DNA from: Larix kaempferi
Lineage: Eukaryota > Streptophyta > Pinopsida > Pinales > Pinaceae
Reading direction: 5' to 3'
Length of the DNA stretch: 64,000 nucleotides
Assembly: GCA_027924585.1 (NCBI GenBank)
Contig: BSBM01000068.1
Coordinates: forward strand, 11,567,501 to 11,631,500
Part shown: positions 32,783-44,899 of the stretch, one piece after another
Layout: the number at the start of each line of letters is the position of its first letter
How positions within the stretch are numbered: the first letter of the stretch is position 1
Position numbers and translations under genes: made by a program
Notes under the pieces: model-generated
Told to the model about the DNA's origin: nothing
Databases searched by the model: none
What the model saw: only the letters and a program-made list of their open reading frames with translations

Positions 32783-34082
32783 TCAGTATGATGTACTTGT
32801 ACATAGGTTTGTTTTGCTATTTCTTTTCTTGATTGGATTGTCTGCTTTGTTTTCATTTGTTTGCTTTAAACTCCACACATTTGGTGTTACTCATTGATCA
32901 GTTTCTCTCTTGGTGATGATTTCAGCTTGGGTTTTATAACTGTCTGCCAGCCATAATTTTGTCTTGTATCGGAGGTTGTTCAACAAAGGGCATACAACTA
33001 ATGATTGCAGGACCCTGAATTGATATCTCTCCACAATGGTCATTATCTTACACATGTCTTATTTGTTTAATTGGGGTCTGGAGAATAGCAGAGTCTCCAT
33101 TGTCTCATGTTTCATGGTTCAAGCTGCATACATAATAACCTGCCTAGCTTGTTCTGCTCTGGATCCTTTTACAATCACCTTGGTAATAAATATCTTAATA
33201 AATGTAAATTACAAGGTGAGAGGTCTTGCTATCAAGCTAGCCCATTAGGTTCATAGGTGATAAGCAGAATGACATCTTCACATCAAGCCACCACACTTGG
33301 AAGATGACTTTCAGTTTTACTGGGAGTTTGAAGATCCTATCACAGGTCGGTCCATTCATGATCAGCAAAGCATTGGTGAGTAACACTACCAATAAATGGT
33401 CACCAAGCCATGGCAGTGCCTTGTAATTTTCAACCTAATAAAATTTGGTTTGCTTCTTTTTAAAGATGCTCGTGCATATAGGGACCGGGGCATCTTATTG
33501 CAATCCATCCCTGCCATGATCATGGGTTTAATTTGGAATGAAGCTATCACAATATGGTCACCAAGCCATGGTAGTTGATTTCAGTATTTCAACTGGAAGA
33601 CAAGGAGTCTCTTTATCGAGCTGGCTTGATCAGTTTCTAAATTATGCTTGTGAATGGCACTGCTTATATCTGATCACCAAGTCAGGGCAGTGGTCTTATA
33701 TACACAATCTTTTCTTCTAAAAAAAAATGAATCTCATGAATTGTTGCATGTAAATAAAATCTCAATAAATCAAGGTGATGTGTAATTAGGATATCTAGGA
33801 GCATTTTCAAGTATGTGCCTAGGTTCAACACAAGCTGCTTCTCCATGATTACATAATGGTGAAGGATCTCATTTGTTTCTTCAACCCCCTTATCAGATTT
33901 GCATTATTCTGAACATGATCACATATGGGGATTTATTAATTTCATGTTTCATGCTCGTTAACTGTCTCTCTTGTGATCAATCTTTGGAAAAATTTAGGTT
34001 GAAAAAGGTGATGTGTCTAACATGTTTCATTTAGCTGAATTTCATTGCAGAGATAACTGGTTCTTTTCAACCGGTCGCCATT
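32783..34082 (+). other. Gypsy body 2 3' noncoding region
   Basis: Aligns along its length with 22087-23393 in body 1, with small differences. It holds no recognisable protein domain. Confidence 0.65.
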
Positions 34083-36995
34083 TGTTGTGGCCACAACAGA
34101 TCCCATGCTTAGCTAAAGCACGGGAACCCCATTTTGAATAAACACAAAGGTATTTTGGTGAGTGTACTCTGTAAATATGAGGATTTGGGTTTTCACTTGT
34201 TTAGATCTCTCACCCATACTTTTGTCCTACGTGTTTCCTTCTTTCTGAATGATCTCTAACTGTCTGGTTTGTTGTTATTCCTCAAATTTTGAGTATATTA
34301 CCCTTTTCTTCATTCAACCTGAAACCCAACAGTTAGGAGACCCGAAACCCGCAACCCGACAATTTCGGGTTGCGGGGTGTTTCTTTTGAAGTGTTTGAAT
34401 TTGGCCAACCCGAAACCCGCAACCCGATGGTTGCAGGTTGCGGGTTCGTCTTGTAATAATCTTGGGAAACTATCATCCCAAAACTAGAAACCCGAAAACC
34501 CGCAATTGCGGCTTTCGGCTTTCGGGCTTTGTCTTTTATTTATTTTGTTGCGCGTTCCCGAAACCTGCAACCCGTAATTATCGAATTGCGGCTTTCGGGA
34601 AGTTGATTTCGGTTTACGAGTGTGTCATCCCCGAAACTTTAGGGAATTCTTTTCCGCCTTTGCCATTTGCGTGACCCCGCAACCCGCAATTGTCGAGTTG
34701 CGGCTTTCGGGATCCCTTAATCATTTTTGTGAATAAAACTTTCACGCAACCCCGTATCCCGTTCCCGTCAATCTCGTCCATCCATTTGTTTTGACTTGAC
34801 GGTCTTGTTTTAATCTGGTAAATATAATAAGTGGGGCTTTTTCGGTTTTATTTTGTCATTTTAACTACCCGAAAATTATCCCGTCGCACTGTGGATTTCA
34901 CTGCTGAATCCTTACCAGAGGAATTGGTTTTCAGTTATTTCTGGCTGGATTGCTGCCTTTGCTACACTCGGTGTTTGACAGTTCCAATTTTGTTTTGACA
35001 CCTTTTCATTATTTGTTTCTACTCCTCAAGGTTTTGCGCCGTTATGCCTGTTTCGGTCAGAAAGGTTCTTCCGGTTATTCTGTTAAATCCGGTTTGATAG
35101 GTACCCAAGACTTGCTGGTCTGTGTACTCAAGATCCCGTTTTAGTTATTTCGCAGTAAGTTTTCGAGCCATAATTTTCATTTTTGTCACGAATGTGAAGC
35201 CATGATTGTTGATATGAAAATACTCGTAATAATGAGCTTTTCAAACCAGTTTAAGACGTGCGAGTTTCGATTGGTTTTGTACTTTCACATAGGTTTTATC
35301 CAACTAACGCATGTCCTCGCTCGTTTTCATCACAGTTTGGATAATTGCAATGAATTGATCGCATAATTTGAATCATTGTTATTTGTCTTGCCCAACGTCT
35401 GTTATCTTATCTGTTGGATTTAAATTAGCAACAAATATGAAACGTTTAGCTTATCCTTCGCATTCTTTAAGAGGAAAAATTATGTGTGATAGTCTTGCAA
35501 TTTTTCCTTCTAGACGTATCTAATACAAGCAATATGCAGACATGCAATGCATTCCTAGATGCACGTTTTAAAGATGAAGAGCTCTTTCCTTTACTATATC
35601 AAGAACCTATGTCACCACCTTTTGATGTAGGTGTTCTTGACTTAAGTAGTGATAGCGGTGAAGAAGATTTTGAAGCTCTTTCTGTATGTATGCAATTCCC
35701 CAAGGAGAAAAGAAAGAAAATTCCCGAGGAACTGACTGACCTCGACGACTCTGTTCTACAAGATTATATAATCAATCAAGAACCTGATGTCCCACAGACT
35801 TCTTCTGAAATAGATCCTTTAATGGATTTTTCTTTTTTTGAGAATATAGTCTCTGATCCAGAAGTTCCCGCGGCAGATTCTCTACAAGCCGAATCGTCTG
35901 TTGCTGATAATGAGCAACTTGGGGTGGAATTCTTGTTGTGCTATGAGGATCTTTTTTACTAAAGAATGTATCTTTAATAAACTATTTTGAAAGGTGGTAG
36001 AAATCATGTAGACCAAGGAATGGCAAGGTTTCTCGGATTGGTAGTTTTGATCCGATTTTGTAATCTCTGTTTTCTAGGGATCTCCATTTTTGGACTCTGC
36101 TGTAATTATTTAAAGAAGGATATCTCTCGTAGTTAGGGGTTGGTAATTTTGGAGTTGTAAGTCAGCAGAAGACTGGACTGGAGATACTCTGTTAAGTAGA
36201 GCTTTTTGTAATTTCTGTACAAGACCTCTTCATACATTAAAGTTATCTTTTAATCTATCTTCTGTTATTCCTCAAATTTCTTTGAGAGTTTCAGATTTAT
36301 GCTTCAAATTGTCATCTGTTATGTATCTGGTATTTTGCTAAACATTTGTTAATGCACAAATTTGTTGTATCGATTTCTCTATATAACTGGTTTATGTTTC
36401 AAAGTACTTCATTGAGTTTTTTCAATACAAGTACTCTCATGTTTTATTTCTGCAAATGATTCGGTGCATATAAATTTATATAATCATTGTTAATTTTTAA
36501 ATTACCAGAGTGATTACAAACTGGATCTTGAATGAGCCTGAATACTTGAAAGATTGTCATTTAATTTTCATTAATTGATAATAATTTAAGTTAACAAGTA
36601 ATACAACTAAATACATTTCTGTTTAATCTGTTCAATTACTTGTTTAATCATGTCTCAAGACCAGTCTACACATAAACAAGCTTTCATTTTAGAATAGGAC
36701 TAACTTAGGTTAGTTTCCCTGTTCTAGAATAGGTTAGGTTAGCTTAGCATCACTATATCCACACCTTGGTTTTCCTCGACCGAAAAACTAATCTAATAGA
36801 TCAACCCACCAACTCATAGAGTGCCAGCGAAGGCCTAATATCCGTGGGGGATCACCACACCAAACAGGTTGGGGATAGAATTTCCCTTGCGCAGGGTCTT
36901 TTGAAGCCTTTCAACTTGGGTTTTCTTCCTCTGTTGAGTGTCTTGGAACATTCCAACACCTTTTGCATCTAACCTGCACAACCGAGGTATCAACA
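34083..36995 (+). repeat. Ty3/gypsy LTR 3 (3')
   Basis: 2,913 bp, TGTTGTGGCCACAACA...TATCAACA, followed by target duplication CATAG. It has the best-preserved hairpin of the cluster: CCCGCAACCCGA (34348-34359), loop CAATT, TCGGGTTGCGGG (34365-34376). TATA-like site at 34823-34829, intact LTR ORF at 35534-35962. Confidence 0.9.
35534..35962 (+). CDS. LTR-encoded acidic protein, intact (LTR 3)
   Basis: 142 codons from ATG 35534 (MQTCNA) to a stop at 35960-35962, exactly the length of the LTR 2 copy. The two proteins differ at roughly 17 positions by eye, including several radical changes, so I see no sign of recent constraint between these copies. The splice-acceptor-like tract ends about 20 bases before the ATG. 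Function unknown; see the LTR 2 entry for composition. Confidence 0.5.
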   Translation: MQTCNAFLDARFKDEELFPLLYQEPMSPPFDVGVLDLSSDSGEEDFEALSVCMQFPKEKRKKIPEELTDLDDSVLQDYIINQEPDVPQTSSEIDPLMDFSFFENIVSDPEVPAADSLQAESSVADNEQLGVEFLLCYEDLFY

Positions 36996-37000
36996 CATAG

Positions 37001-40000
37001 CTCCGTTTCCACTCAATATTGGATCTACATAGAGTTCACTCATGCCTAAAGCAACAATCAAATCACACTCTTCAATTTGTATGTTCCTAACCTATACTCC
37101 GAAAAAAAAGATTGTTGGAAACTTTTGGAAGATTTTCTAGATGCATATACTCCACAAAATCTTATTCTAGCTGGCGACATGAACATAAATCTCTCCACTA
37201 CTAAAAAAAGGGAGGTCTCATTGGAAAGGATATATTCAGATCTCAGGTTGAAGCCCTTATTCAAAGATGGGATCTGCTTGACATCAAACCCAAGAAAGGA
37301 AAATTCACCTGGTCCAACAAGATACTAGGAAAAGGAAACATAATGGCCTGGTTAGACATATTTCTCATCCAGAGAAACCTTTTGACCGATGGATAGACTA
37401 TCATCTCAAAAGTTATGGCAAATTTAGCCTCGGATCACAAGCCGATCCAACTCCAAATTCAAGAAAATGAAGATCTTGGTCCGATCCCCTTCATATTCAT
37501 CCCCCAATTTCTAGATCACAAAATCTTTTAGGACACACTGGACAATTCCTGGAGAACCCCCATCTCTGGCTCCCCAAGTTTTGTTTGGGAGAAAAAACTC
37601 ATCATAACCAAAAAGGCGTTAAAGGAATGGGCCAAAACTAATTCCCCCCCACCCTCTAAATTCAAAAAGAAAGCTTTAGACGAATCGGAATCCATCCAAA
37701 ATTCACTGGACAAACATCCAATCGATAACACCATGCTTCAGAAAGAGGTCAAGTATCAGATCAAGTCCTACCAAGCCTTCCGTAAAGAGGATAAATTTTG
37801 GAGACTAAAATCTCTAAGCACAAGGCTCAAAGCCGACGATAGGAATACCTTCTACTTCCACAAGCAAACCAAAGTCAGGAAATATTTTAACTACATCTCA
37901 TAAATTAAATTGGACAATGGATCGACTGTCAAAGGACAAGGAAACATCAAATCCGGAGCATGCAATTACTTCTCAAATCTCTACACAGAGGACGACAATG
38001 CTGGAGAGGAATGAGAGAAAATCCTCCTTGAGCACATCCCAAAGAGAATCATGTTTGAACACAACGCTGATCTTCTCAAACCATTTTTTGAGTAGGAAGT
38101 CATCAATACTATATGTTCTTTTGATCATGACAAAGCTCCAACACCAGACGGATACCCAATACACTTCTACAAAGCCTACTAGTAGTATATAAAAAAAAAT
38201 TACATGAGAATGGTCAGGAATTTCCATTCAAAAGCAAAGATTAGAGGATTCACCAATTCCATGTTTCTGGCTCTTATTCCAAAAGAGACAAATCCCAACT
38301 CCTTTGGAATATTTTGACCTATTTCATTATGTAACTCAACGTACAAGATAATATCCAAGATGCTGGCAAACAAAATGAAGCCTTTACTCAATCAAATCAT
38401 CTCAAACAATCAAGGAGGCTTCTTGGAAGGGAGACAAATCCTCGACAACGTCATTCTTGTTCCAAAAGCTATTCATTCCAACAAGAAATGCAAGGAAAAA
38501 GGTATGTTGATCAAACTCAATATGGACAATTCATTCAAACATGTCAAGAATTCTTTCCTCTTCAAAGTCATGGAAAACTTTGGTTTTGAGAAAACCTTCA
38601 TAAGATGGATCTCAACCTGCATAATAGGTCCCTGGATCGCCCCTCTAGTAAATGGACACCCCATTAATTTTTTCCAAGCTATGCGAGGAATCCGACAAGT
38701 ATTTCCCTTGTCCTCCTTTTTGTACATCCTTCTGGTAGACTCACTCAGTTGAAACATGAACTCGAACCTAAACACAGGCTCCCTACCGGGTCTCAATTTA
38801 GCCTCTAATTCCATGCCCCTCAACGATGCACTCTTTGCCAATGACTTCCTCTTATTGGGAGGAGGTTCCTCCATTATTGCCCGAAATTTCAAACAAATTT
38901 TGATATGGTATTGCAATGCCTCAGGAGGTAAGATCAACCTCCCCAAAAGCGTAGTCTATAGATGGAATATGAGCAATGCATCCGTAGTCAACATTGGAAA
39001 AATTCTTGGAATCAAAGTTCACAAACATTGGGACAAATTCACATACTTGGGCCTTCCAACTACACAAGGACATTCAAATTCTGGAATCTGGGAAGAAATG
39101 ATTAGGAAAATCAAATCCAAAATAAGAAGATGGGGAGGACATTGGCTCAACAAAGTTGGCAAGATGATCTTAGTAAAAGCTGTCTTATCAGCTCTACCAA
39201 TATATCAATCTTCCCTCATTCTAGAGCCTAAAGGAGTGTCAGATCAAATCAGTAAAATTTTGAGAGAATTCCTCTGGACGGGAGGGAAAAACAATGAGAA
39301 CAAAATTCATTTAGTGAATTGGAACATCATAAAACAACCAAAGCTTTCAGGTGGCCTCCAAATTCGCGATCCTCTCTAGGTAAACATGGCAATGGGAGGC
39401 AAAATACTCTGGAAAATTCTGCACAACAGACAACATCGTGTTAGTCAATTGTTAAGAAAGAAATATCTAATTGGTAACATTCTAAGATGTCTTGATAGCA
39501 AACCCACCTCCAAAGGATCTTCGATTTAGTCCTTATGCACAACCACATGGGAATTCTTTTCTCAAGAACTCTATTGGGTTCCCAGAAATGGAAGAAAAAT
39601 ACATATTTTTACTGACAAAATAATGGGGAACAGATCACTTCAGAACATTCAAGAGCTCCACGATTTAGCTCAATGTCTTTCTCATCAAGGAATCAGAACT
39701 CTGAACGATTTCAGCTCCTGGGACACCTCCGACACATGACAGAATTGGAAAAGTTTATCAATCCCAACCAATCTTGAATCCTCTAGAGTCCTCTTCATAG
39801 AAAAATTGAGTGGTTGCGCTCCTACTCATCTTCAAGATAAAGATAAACGCGGTTGGGGTCCAAAAGGAAATTACACTACAAACCAAGGCTACAACATTCT
39901 CCAAAAGCATGAAGCCTCAAGAAAAAGATTATGGAAATTAGTTTGGAATCCATTTGGACTCCCCAAGATAAATTTCATCATTTGGACTCTTTTCCACTGG

Positions 40001-40735
40001 AAGGTGCTTACTGGAGACAACCTAATCAAAATAGGAATCATTGGGTCACATTCGTACCCTCTATGCCAAAGGAACTCTGAACCTATAGATCACTTATTCC
40101 TGGATTGCCATTTTTCAAAAAATGTGTGGAACCACATGCTCCATGAACTTAATATAACCATCCAACATTCAACACCACAACCTTCCTATTCAAAGATTGG
40201 AATTCCATATAATCCCTCCCCCTCTCCAATTTTTTTATTGGCTCCAAATCTAGATAACTCTTCCCAAAGTAACCTGCTGGAAAATATGGATTGCTAGGAA
40301 CAAATCCATTTTCCATGAGACCTATTATACCCCCTTACAAATCGTTGGACAAGCCAAATGCCTGCTTATAGAATGTTTGAATTCCTCCATGCTCATAATG
40401 GATACAAATCTGAGCACAATCGAATCAAATTGTATTGGAACCATCTCCCCAAGTCCCAGAAAAGCAATAAATCCATGATTCCGATACTTACCGCCATGGA
40501 AAATCAGACTATCCAACTCTGACTTTCAAGATTGGAGAAATAAGCAGTCTATGGATAGTCTACAATTCGATGGTGCATCCAAAAGAAACCCTGGAGTCTG
40601 GACTGGCAGGAGCAGGGGGTCCTGTTGTCTACTAGAGGAACGCTGAGAATAAGGTACAGATGGGGATTAGGAATTTGGTCAAACAACTTAGCAGAGGCCT
40701 TAGCTTTGCTAAAAGGTTGCCAGATCGCCAAAGAA
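37001..40735 (+). pseudogene. LINE-A ORF2: endonuclease C-half, RT, zf-RVT, partial RNase H
   Basis: Endonuclease blocks: LYVPN and LILAGDMN at 37077-37200, then the S-D-H-K-P block near 37430. RT blocks lie at 38360-38752 and 38756-39379: N-N-Q-G-G-F-L-E-G-R, then M-R-G-I-R-Q-V-F-P-L-S. The catalytic F-A-D-D is F-A-N-D (38834-38845). A zf-RVT region (about 39880-40150) has W-K-L-V-W and C-Q-R...H-L-F-L-D-C. RNase H starts at about 40553 (L-Q-F-D-G-A-S-K) and is cut after the first third. At least ten stops or shifts occur. It is inactive. Confidence 0.87.
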
Positions 40736-40740
40736 CAAAA
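37001..40740 (+). mobile_element. LINE-A, 3' part
   Basis: Resumes directly after the right CATAG copy and continues ORF2: rest of endonuclease, RT, zf-RVT and the start of RNase H, in the same orientation as 4040-5762. It breaks off inside the RNase H domain at about 40735-40740, followed by short AT-rich repeats. The true LINE 3' end and poly(A) are missing. Confidence 0.87.
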
Positions 40741-40830
40741 ATTATATAAGAATGATAAAATATTCTTACAAGAATTATATAATAATAATAAAATATTCTA
40801 ACAAGAATTATATAAGAATGATAACACTCT
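40735..40830. repeat. Three ~32-bp AT-rich tandem units
   Basis: Units like AGAATTATATAAGAATGATA...ATATTCT repeat about three times directly at the broken 3' end of LINE-A. They may mark a rearranged or slipped LINE tail. Confidence 0.6.
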
Positions 40831-42720
40831 TAACAACTAAAACCAATTCACTATGTTCATTTTATTATCCATTAATATAATAAATATTGTTTATTAATTT
40901 TATTTGGTTTTTGGCTTAGAAGATTTTACTAAAACCAATTCACCATGTTCACTTTATTATTAGTCCCTGCCAAGGCAGGGATTATAGCAATCGGTTGGTT
41001 GCTATTTTTGTATTAATAGCAAAAAAAAAAACTAAACTGTTTTCAAATGTTTTCAAATAATTTTATATTAAATTTAATATTTTGAAATTATAAACTATTT
41101 TTTTTAATATTTGAAATTAAAATTTTTGTTTTATTATTGGCTGAAATTCATGAATTGACAATTTATCCCTGGTGGGATGTGAAATTGTCAGAAAACAAAA
41201 TTAATTAAAAATTTTAAATATTAAAAAAATTGTTAAAATGCCACTTGTCTTTTGTACTACTATTACATTAATATATTATTGAATGACAATTCGAGCTACG
41301 ACGATAGCTACACTATATAATTGAATGAAATTTGTAGCATTATTAAAAACCGGATAAATAATTGATTGACATTCCTGGATGATTGGACGATTCCAAGTTC
41401 CAACAACTAAAATCTTTAATTCGCTAACAACTTTAGTCGGACGGTACCACCTACACATCACTTGAAAAGTATATTTACCACACACTTATAATAACAATAA
41501 AAATTGATGTAATTATGCACATATAAAAACAAGATTTTTAAATAATAATAATAATATAACTATGCATATTTAAAAAACAAGGTTTTTATGTAATATTTAT
41601 TATTTAAAAAAAAATTAATAAATTAAAAAAAAATAGATTTTAGATATTAAAGTTCTAAAAATATAATTTTTATTATGCTGATTTTGAAATTTTTGATATC
41701 ATACAAAATTCTAAGACAAATAAAATTATATTGGTTATAAATTTTTTATTTAACTAAATTATATAATTTTTTTTTAAACTATTTAATTATAAAATCTAAA
41801 GTTTATCTAGTACTTTTAATTTATCTCTTGTGGAGAGAAATGAAAAGTGAAAAAGACATACATGGCCGTAATAGCATACAAGTTGCATGAAGACTGGACC
41901 ACATTGCTTTAAAACATTAATAATTGAAATTTGTACATCACGTGTTTGACATATAGTTTGTACACCATGTGTTTCACATACCTACTGTTGCTTCGACTTC
42001 AACGTCAACTTTTGAAATAATAAACAATTTAATATAGTAGTTTATAATACTTTTTGGTTTGTGATAATATTTTGATTTGGATTTAATATATACAAAATAT
42101 TTTTATTTTATGAAAATTAAATATTTGCTATATATTTAGAGTATTCTAAAGATTAGATAATTTGGATTTTTTTCAAACGCCCGTTTTTCCGGTGATTTTG
42201 GGATAAAAACCAATAAAAATTATTGCTGGAAATTGCTATTATCACATTTTTGTAGTTTTAGCAATTGGGATTTCCTGATCTAGACTAATTGCCCAATTTT
42301 AAAACTACCCAAATTTACGATCTGAGTATTCCAAATTGTGATTTTGGCGATTCCTTTTCCTAGAATCTGGTTGGAATTGTTGGGATGGCAGATATAAAAT
42401 GTTGAGATTGCACAATCCACATAAAACATAGATTTCTGACAAAGTTGAATCCATTTATGCTTATAAACAACGAAAAATTATGGTCTTGCCAAAGAAAGAT
42501 TAGAGACTCCAATTCTTAATAGTTAAAAAATCAAAATTTTTAATCTTAATCCTAAAGTATACTATTTTATATTATTTTTTTATTTCATTTTGTTATACTT
42601 TTTATTGTTTAAAATTTTCAAAAATATATCAATTTTTTAAGCAGCTATTTCACTTGTTTATTAAAATAATAAATATTGGTTTTATAGTTTAAATTAATTT
42701 TATTTATTTTTTTCGCTTAC
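40831..42720. other. AT-rich spacer with small inverted and direct repeats
   Basis: No coding frame of note. A ~31-bp direct repeat (ACTAAAACCAATTCACYATG...) lies at about 40838 and 40930. Palindromes are CCCTGCC-AA-GGCAGGG (40965-40980) and TGACAATTT (41156-41164) with AAATTGTCA (41182-41190). These may be remnants of a small DNA transposon between 40961 and 41195, but no duplication proves it. The rest is A/T-rich. Confidence 0.5.
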
Positions 42721-42738
42721 ATGTTTAAATAAATTTTT

Positions 42739-43206
42739 GCAATTGGGCTGGATGGAAGCTGCAAAGGCGATGGCTAGGTTTAGGGTTCTGGTGGAAATGC
42801 TGGAACTGTGCATTTTCTGCAGGAATGGCGTGAATGGGGTGGTAGAGGCTGACTAAATCTGGCAACAATCTCTTGGAGTCCAGTTGGCCCCTTTGGGGCC
42901 AACCTAGTACCAGCCAAATAAAAAAAGTGGGAAGTTTATCTGGGTTGTTGTCATATTGGTTAGAGGCTATTGCACATTTTCTGCTATTCTTGTGGTTGGT
43001 TTTCAGTTTCTACTTCTATTTTTGGTGGGGTTTGCAGACACTTTCCTTTCTTTTGGTAGCTATCCATCTCACACTATTTTCGGCGGTTTTTTTGCCCTAT
43101 GTGTTGTGGTCCCGTGTTGGGCTGGCAGACATCTTTCTCCTTTTAGCGGTGTAGTGGGATCCAGGTGGTCCCCTAACTGGCAACTGCTGGTTTTCAGATT
43201 GGGGGT
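42739..43206 (+). other. LINE-B 5' leader
   Basis: Begins directly after the left target duplication with GCAATTGGGCTGGATGG. It is G/T-rich compared with the surrounding AT-rich DNA and could hold the internal promoter that full-length LINEs need. No specific motif stands out. Two overlapping frames here (42873-43210) look fortuitous. Confidence 0.6.
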
Positions 43207-44899
43207 ATGATGGGACATCCCGGGAATTTTGATGGTATTCCACTTTCTATTGCGACGGGTTCTGGGCACGAGGAAGGGTTTCATTCTCTCGGTTCAGGGG
43301 AGTGTAGATAGGGGCTTGAAAAAACCTTTTCCTCTCATCCGTGGTTGAGCAGATTCAGGGGGGAGAAGGTTCGTAAGCGCAGAAATAACAAGCCTTTGAA
43401 AGTAAGGGAGGGACTAGATTGTTTTTCCATCCCGGTTGAAACTAACCTGGAACGGATCAAGATGCTACACGCTCGGGCTATTGTTGGGCACTTAGAGTTT
43501 ACTAGCGGTGACCAGCTTGAACTTTTGGAATGGGTAAGAAAGAATTGGGTCCCTATCTGTGGGGATATGCCTAGGGTCATACAGCTGTTGAATCGGTGGG
43601 TTATGATTATTTTCTCTAAACCAGAAAATGTGGGTTTGGTTCTTAAGCGGTTCTGGTGTTTTAAGGAGGGATCCTCTTGCCTTAAGAAGTGGCACTTGTC
43701 CTTTGATCCTTTAAAGGAGAAACAACAGTTCAGACACCTTTGGATTTTGATACTAGGGCTACCGATTGAGCTCTGGTCCGAGAACATTCTGATTGGGATA
43801 GTTAATTCGGTGGGGAGGTTCGTCCGACTCGATAATAATTAATTATTTGGGTTTGACAGGAGGTCTTCTAAAGTTATGGTAGAGTTCGAAATGGCTCTTG
43901 GTTTGCCGGCCGAAATTGAACTCCATTGGGGTGAGCGGGTGTGGCGGCAGCGGCTTGATTACTTCAGAATGCCCTTCCGTTGTCATTCTTGCTTGAAAAT
44001 GGGAAACATTCGATCACATTTCCCGGAATTAAGGTCTTTCACTCCTTCGAAGGCATCGTCGGATCTTTCTGGAACTCCTGGGCATATGCACTCATCTAGG
44101 AATGCTACCTCGTTGGAACCTCCTACATCTCCGAGTAAGTTAACACCTAAAATTGGTTCTCCTATTCCTATTATTCCAGAGGATGAATTATATTGCATTC
44201 GGGCTGCTGAGCATATCCTTCAAATAGGAAATTGGCTGCGGGGGAAACTATCTTGCTTTCTGATATGGGTAGGTTTTTGGAATCTGATGGTGGCCACATT
44301 TCTGAGAAGTCTAGGGTTGATCGTGGTCATTTTGGGGAATCATCGACTGCTGGGGGGGACTCAGATTCCATTAACCTAGACTCTGTTTATACTTTTCCTA
44401 AGGATTTGGATGTAGGGATGTCTAAAGGTACTGTAGATGACCCAATTCCTGTGCATTGTGAGCCCTCTAGTTTGATTGGTGGGGATATGGGGGTTGTGGA
44501 AGTGGGGCCCTTTTCGGGGGTTGATACTACTATTTTAGGCGATGCTGGTTATGGGAATCAAATGAGACTGATATTCTCTCGCCTCTGCCTACTTTTTCTA
44601 AAAATCCCTCATCAAAACCTAGAGTTCAGTCATGCAATAGTGCTCATTTTCAGAATGTTACTCTTAGGAAACCCCATCAGAAAGGTAGAAAGGGGATGGG
44701 TGAGGCTGTTGATCCTACTGTGGAGACTATTTCTGTAACTAATCATATTTTGTCTGGTCTTGGGAATGATGAGGAACATCCTTCGACTGGGCTCGTGGAC
44801 ACTTCTAGGGGTTCTGTGTCTGTTTCTTCGGGTGGTGGTTTTGTGGATTCTGATGTTGGGGGCCTTAGAGCAAATTCCCCTTATAATTTGGCTTCATAA
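43207..44899 (+). pseudogene. LINE-B ORF1, DUF4283/zinc-knuckle protein
   Basis: Starts at ATG 43207 or 43210. A TAG occurs near 43312 and another stop at about 43840. The DUF4283 region (43440-43830) has the W-V-x-x-x-x-G-x-M-P and F-K-E-G-S-S-C-L-K-K-W-H patterns. The zinc knuckle at 43981-44022 reads C-x2-C-x4-N-x4-F, so its His and last Cys are lost. Frame changes follow near 44230 and between 44560 and 44696, after which the Gly/Ser/Asp-rich C-terminal tail runs to TAA 44897-44899. It would bind the LINE RNA when intact. Confidence 0.82.

Larger units (their letters stand above)
5763..36995 (+). mobile_element. Ty3/gypsy LTR retrotransposon, tandem form with three LTRs and two bodies
   Basis: The order is LTR (5763-8689), body 1 (8690-23393), LTR (23394-26318), body 2 (26319-34082), LTR (34083-36995). 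LTRs begin TGTTGTG and end TCAACA (TCAATA in the middle copy). Perfect 5-bp duplications CATAG lie only at the outer edges (5758-5762, 36996-37000). Domain order in each body is gag, protease, RNase H, RT, RNase H, integrase. By family knowledge this is a Tat-related plant Ty3/gypsy group. No body has an uninterrupted polyprotein. The three-LTR structure is best explained by unequal recombination between LTRs or insertion of a tandem form. Confidence 0.9.

Noticed and set aside
40961-41195. Small DNA transposon between the two palindromes
   Set aside because: The two inverted repeats do not pair with each other and no target duplication was found, so I list only the palindromes.
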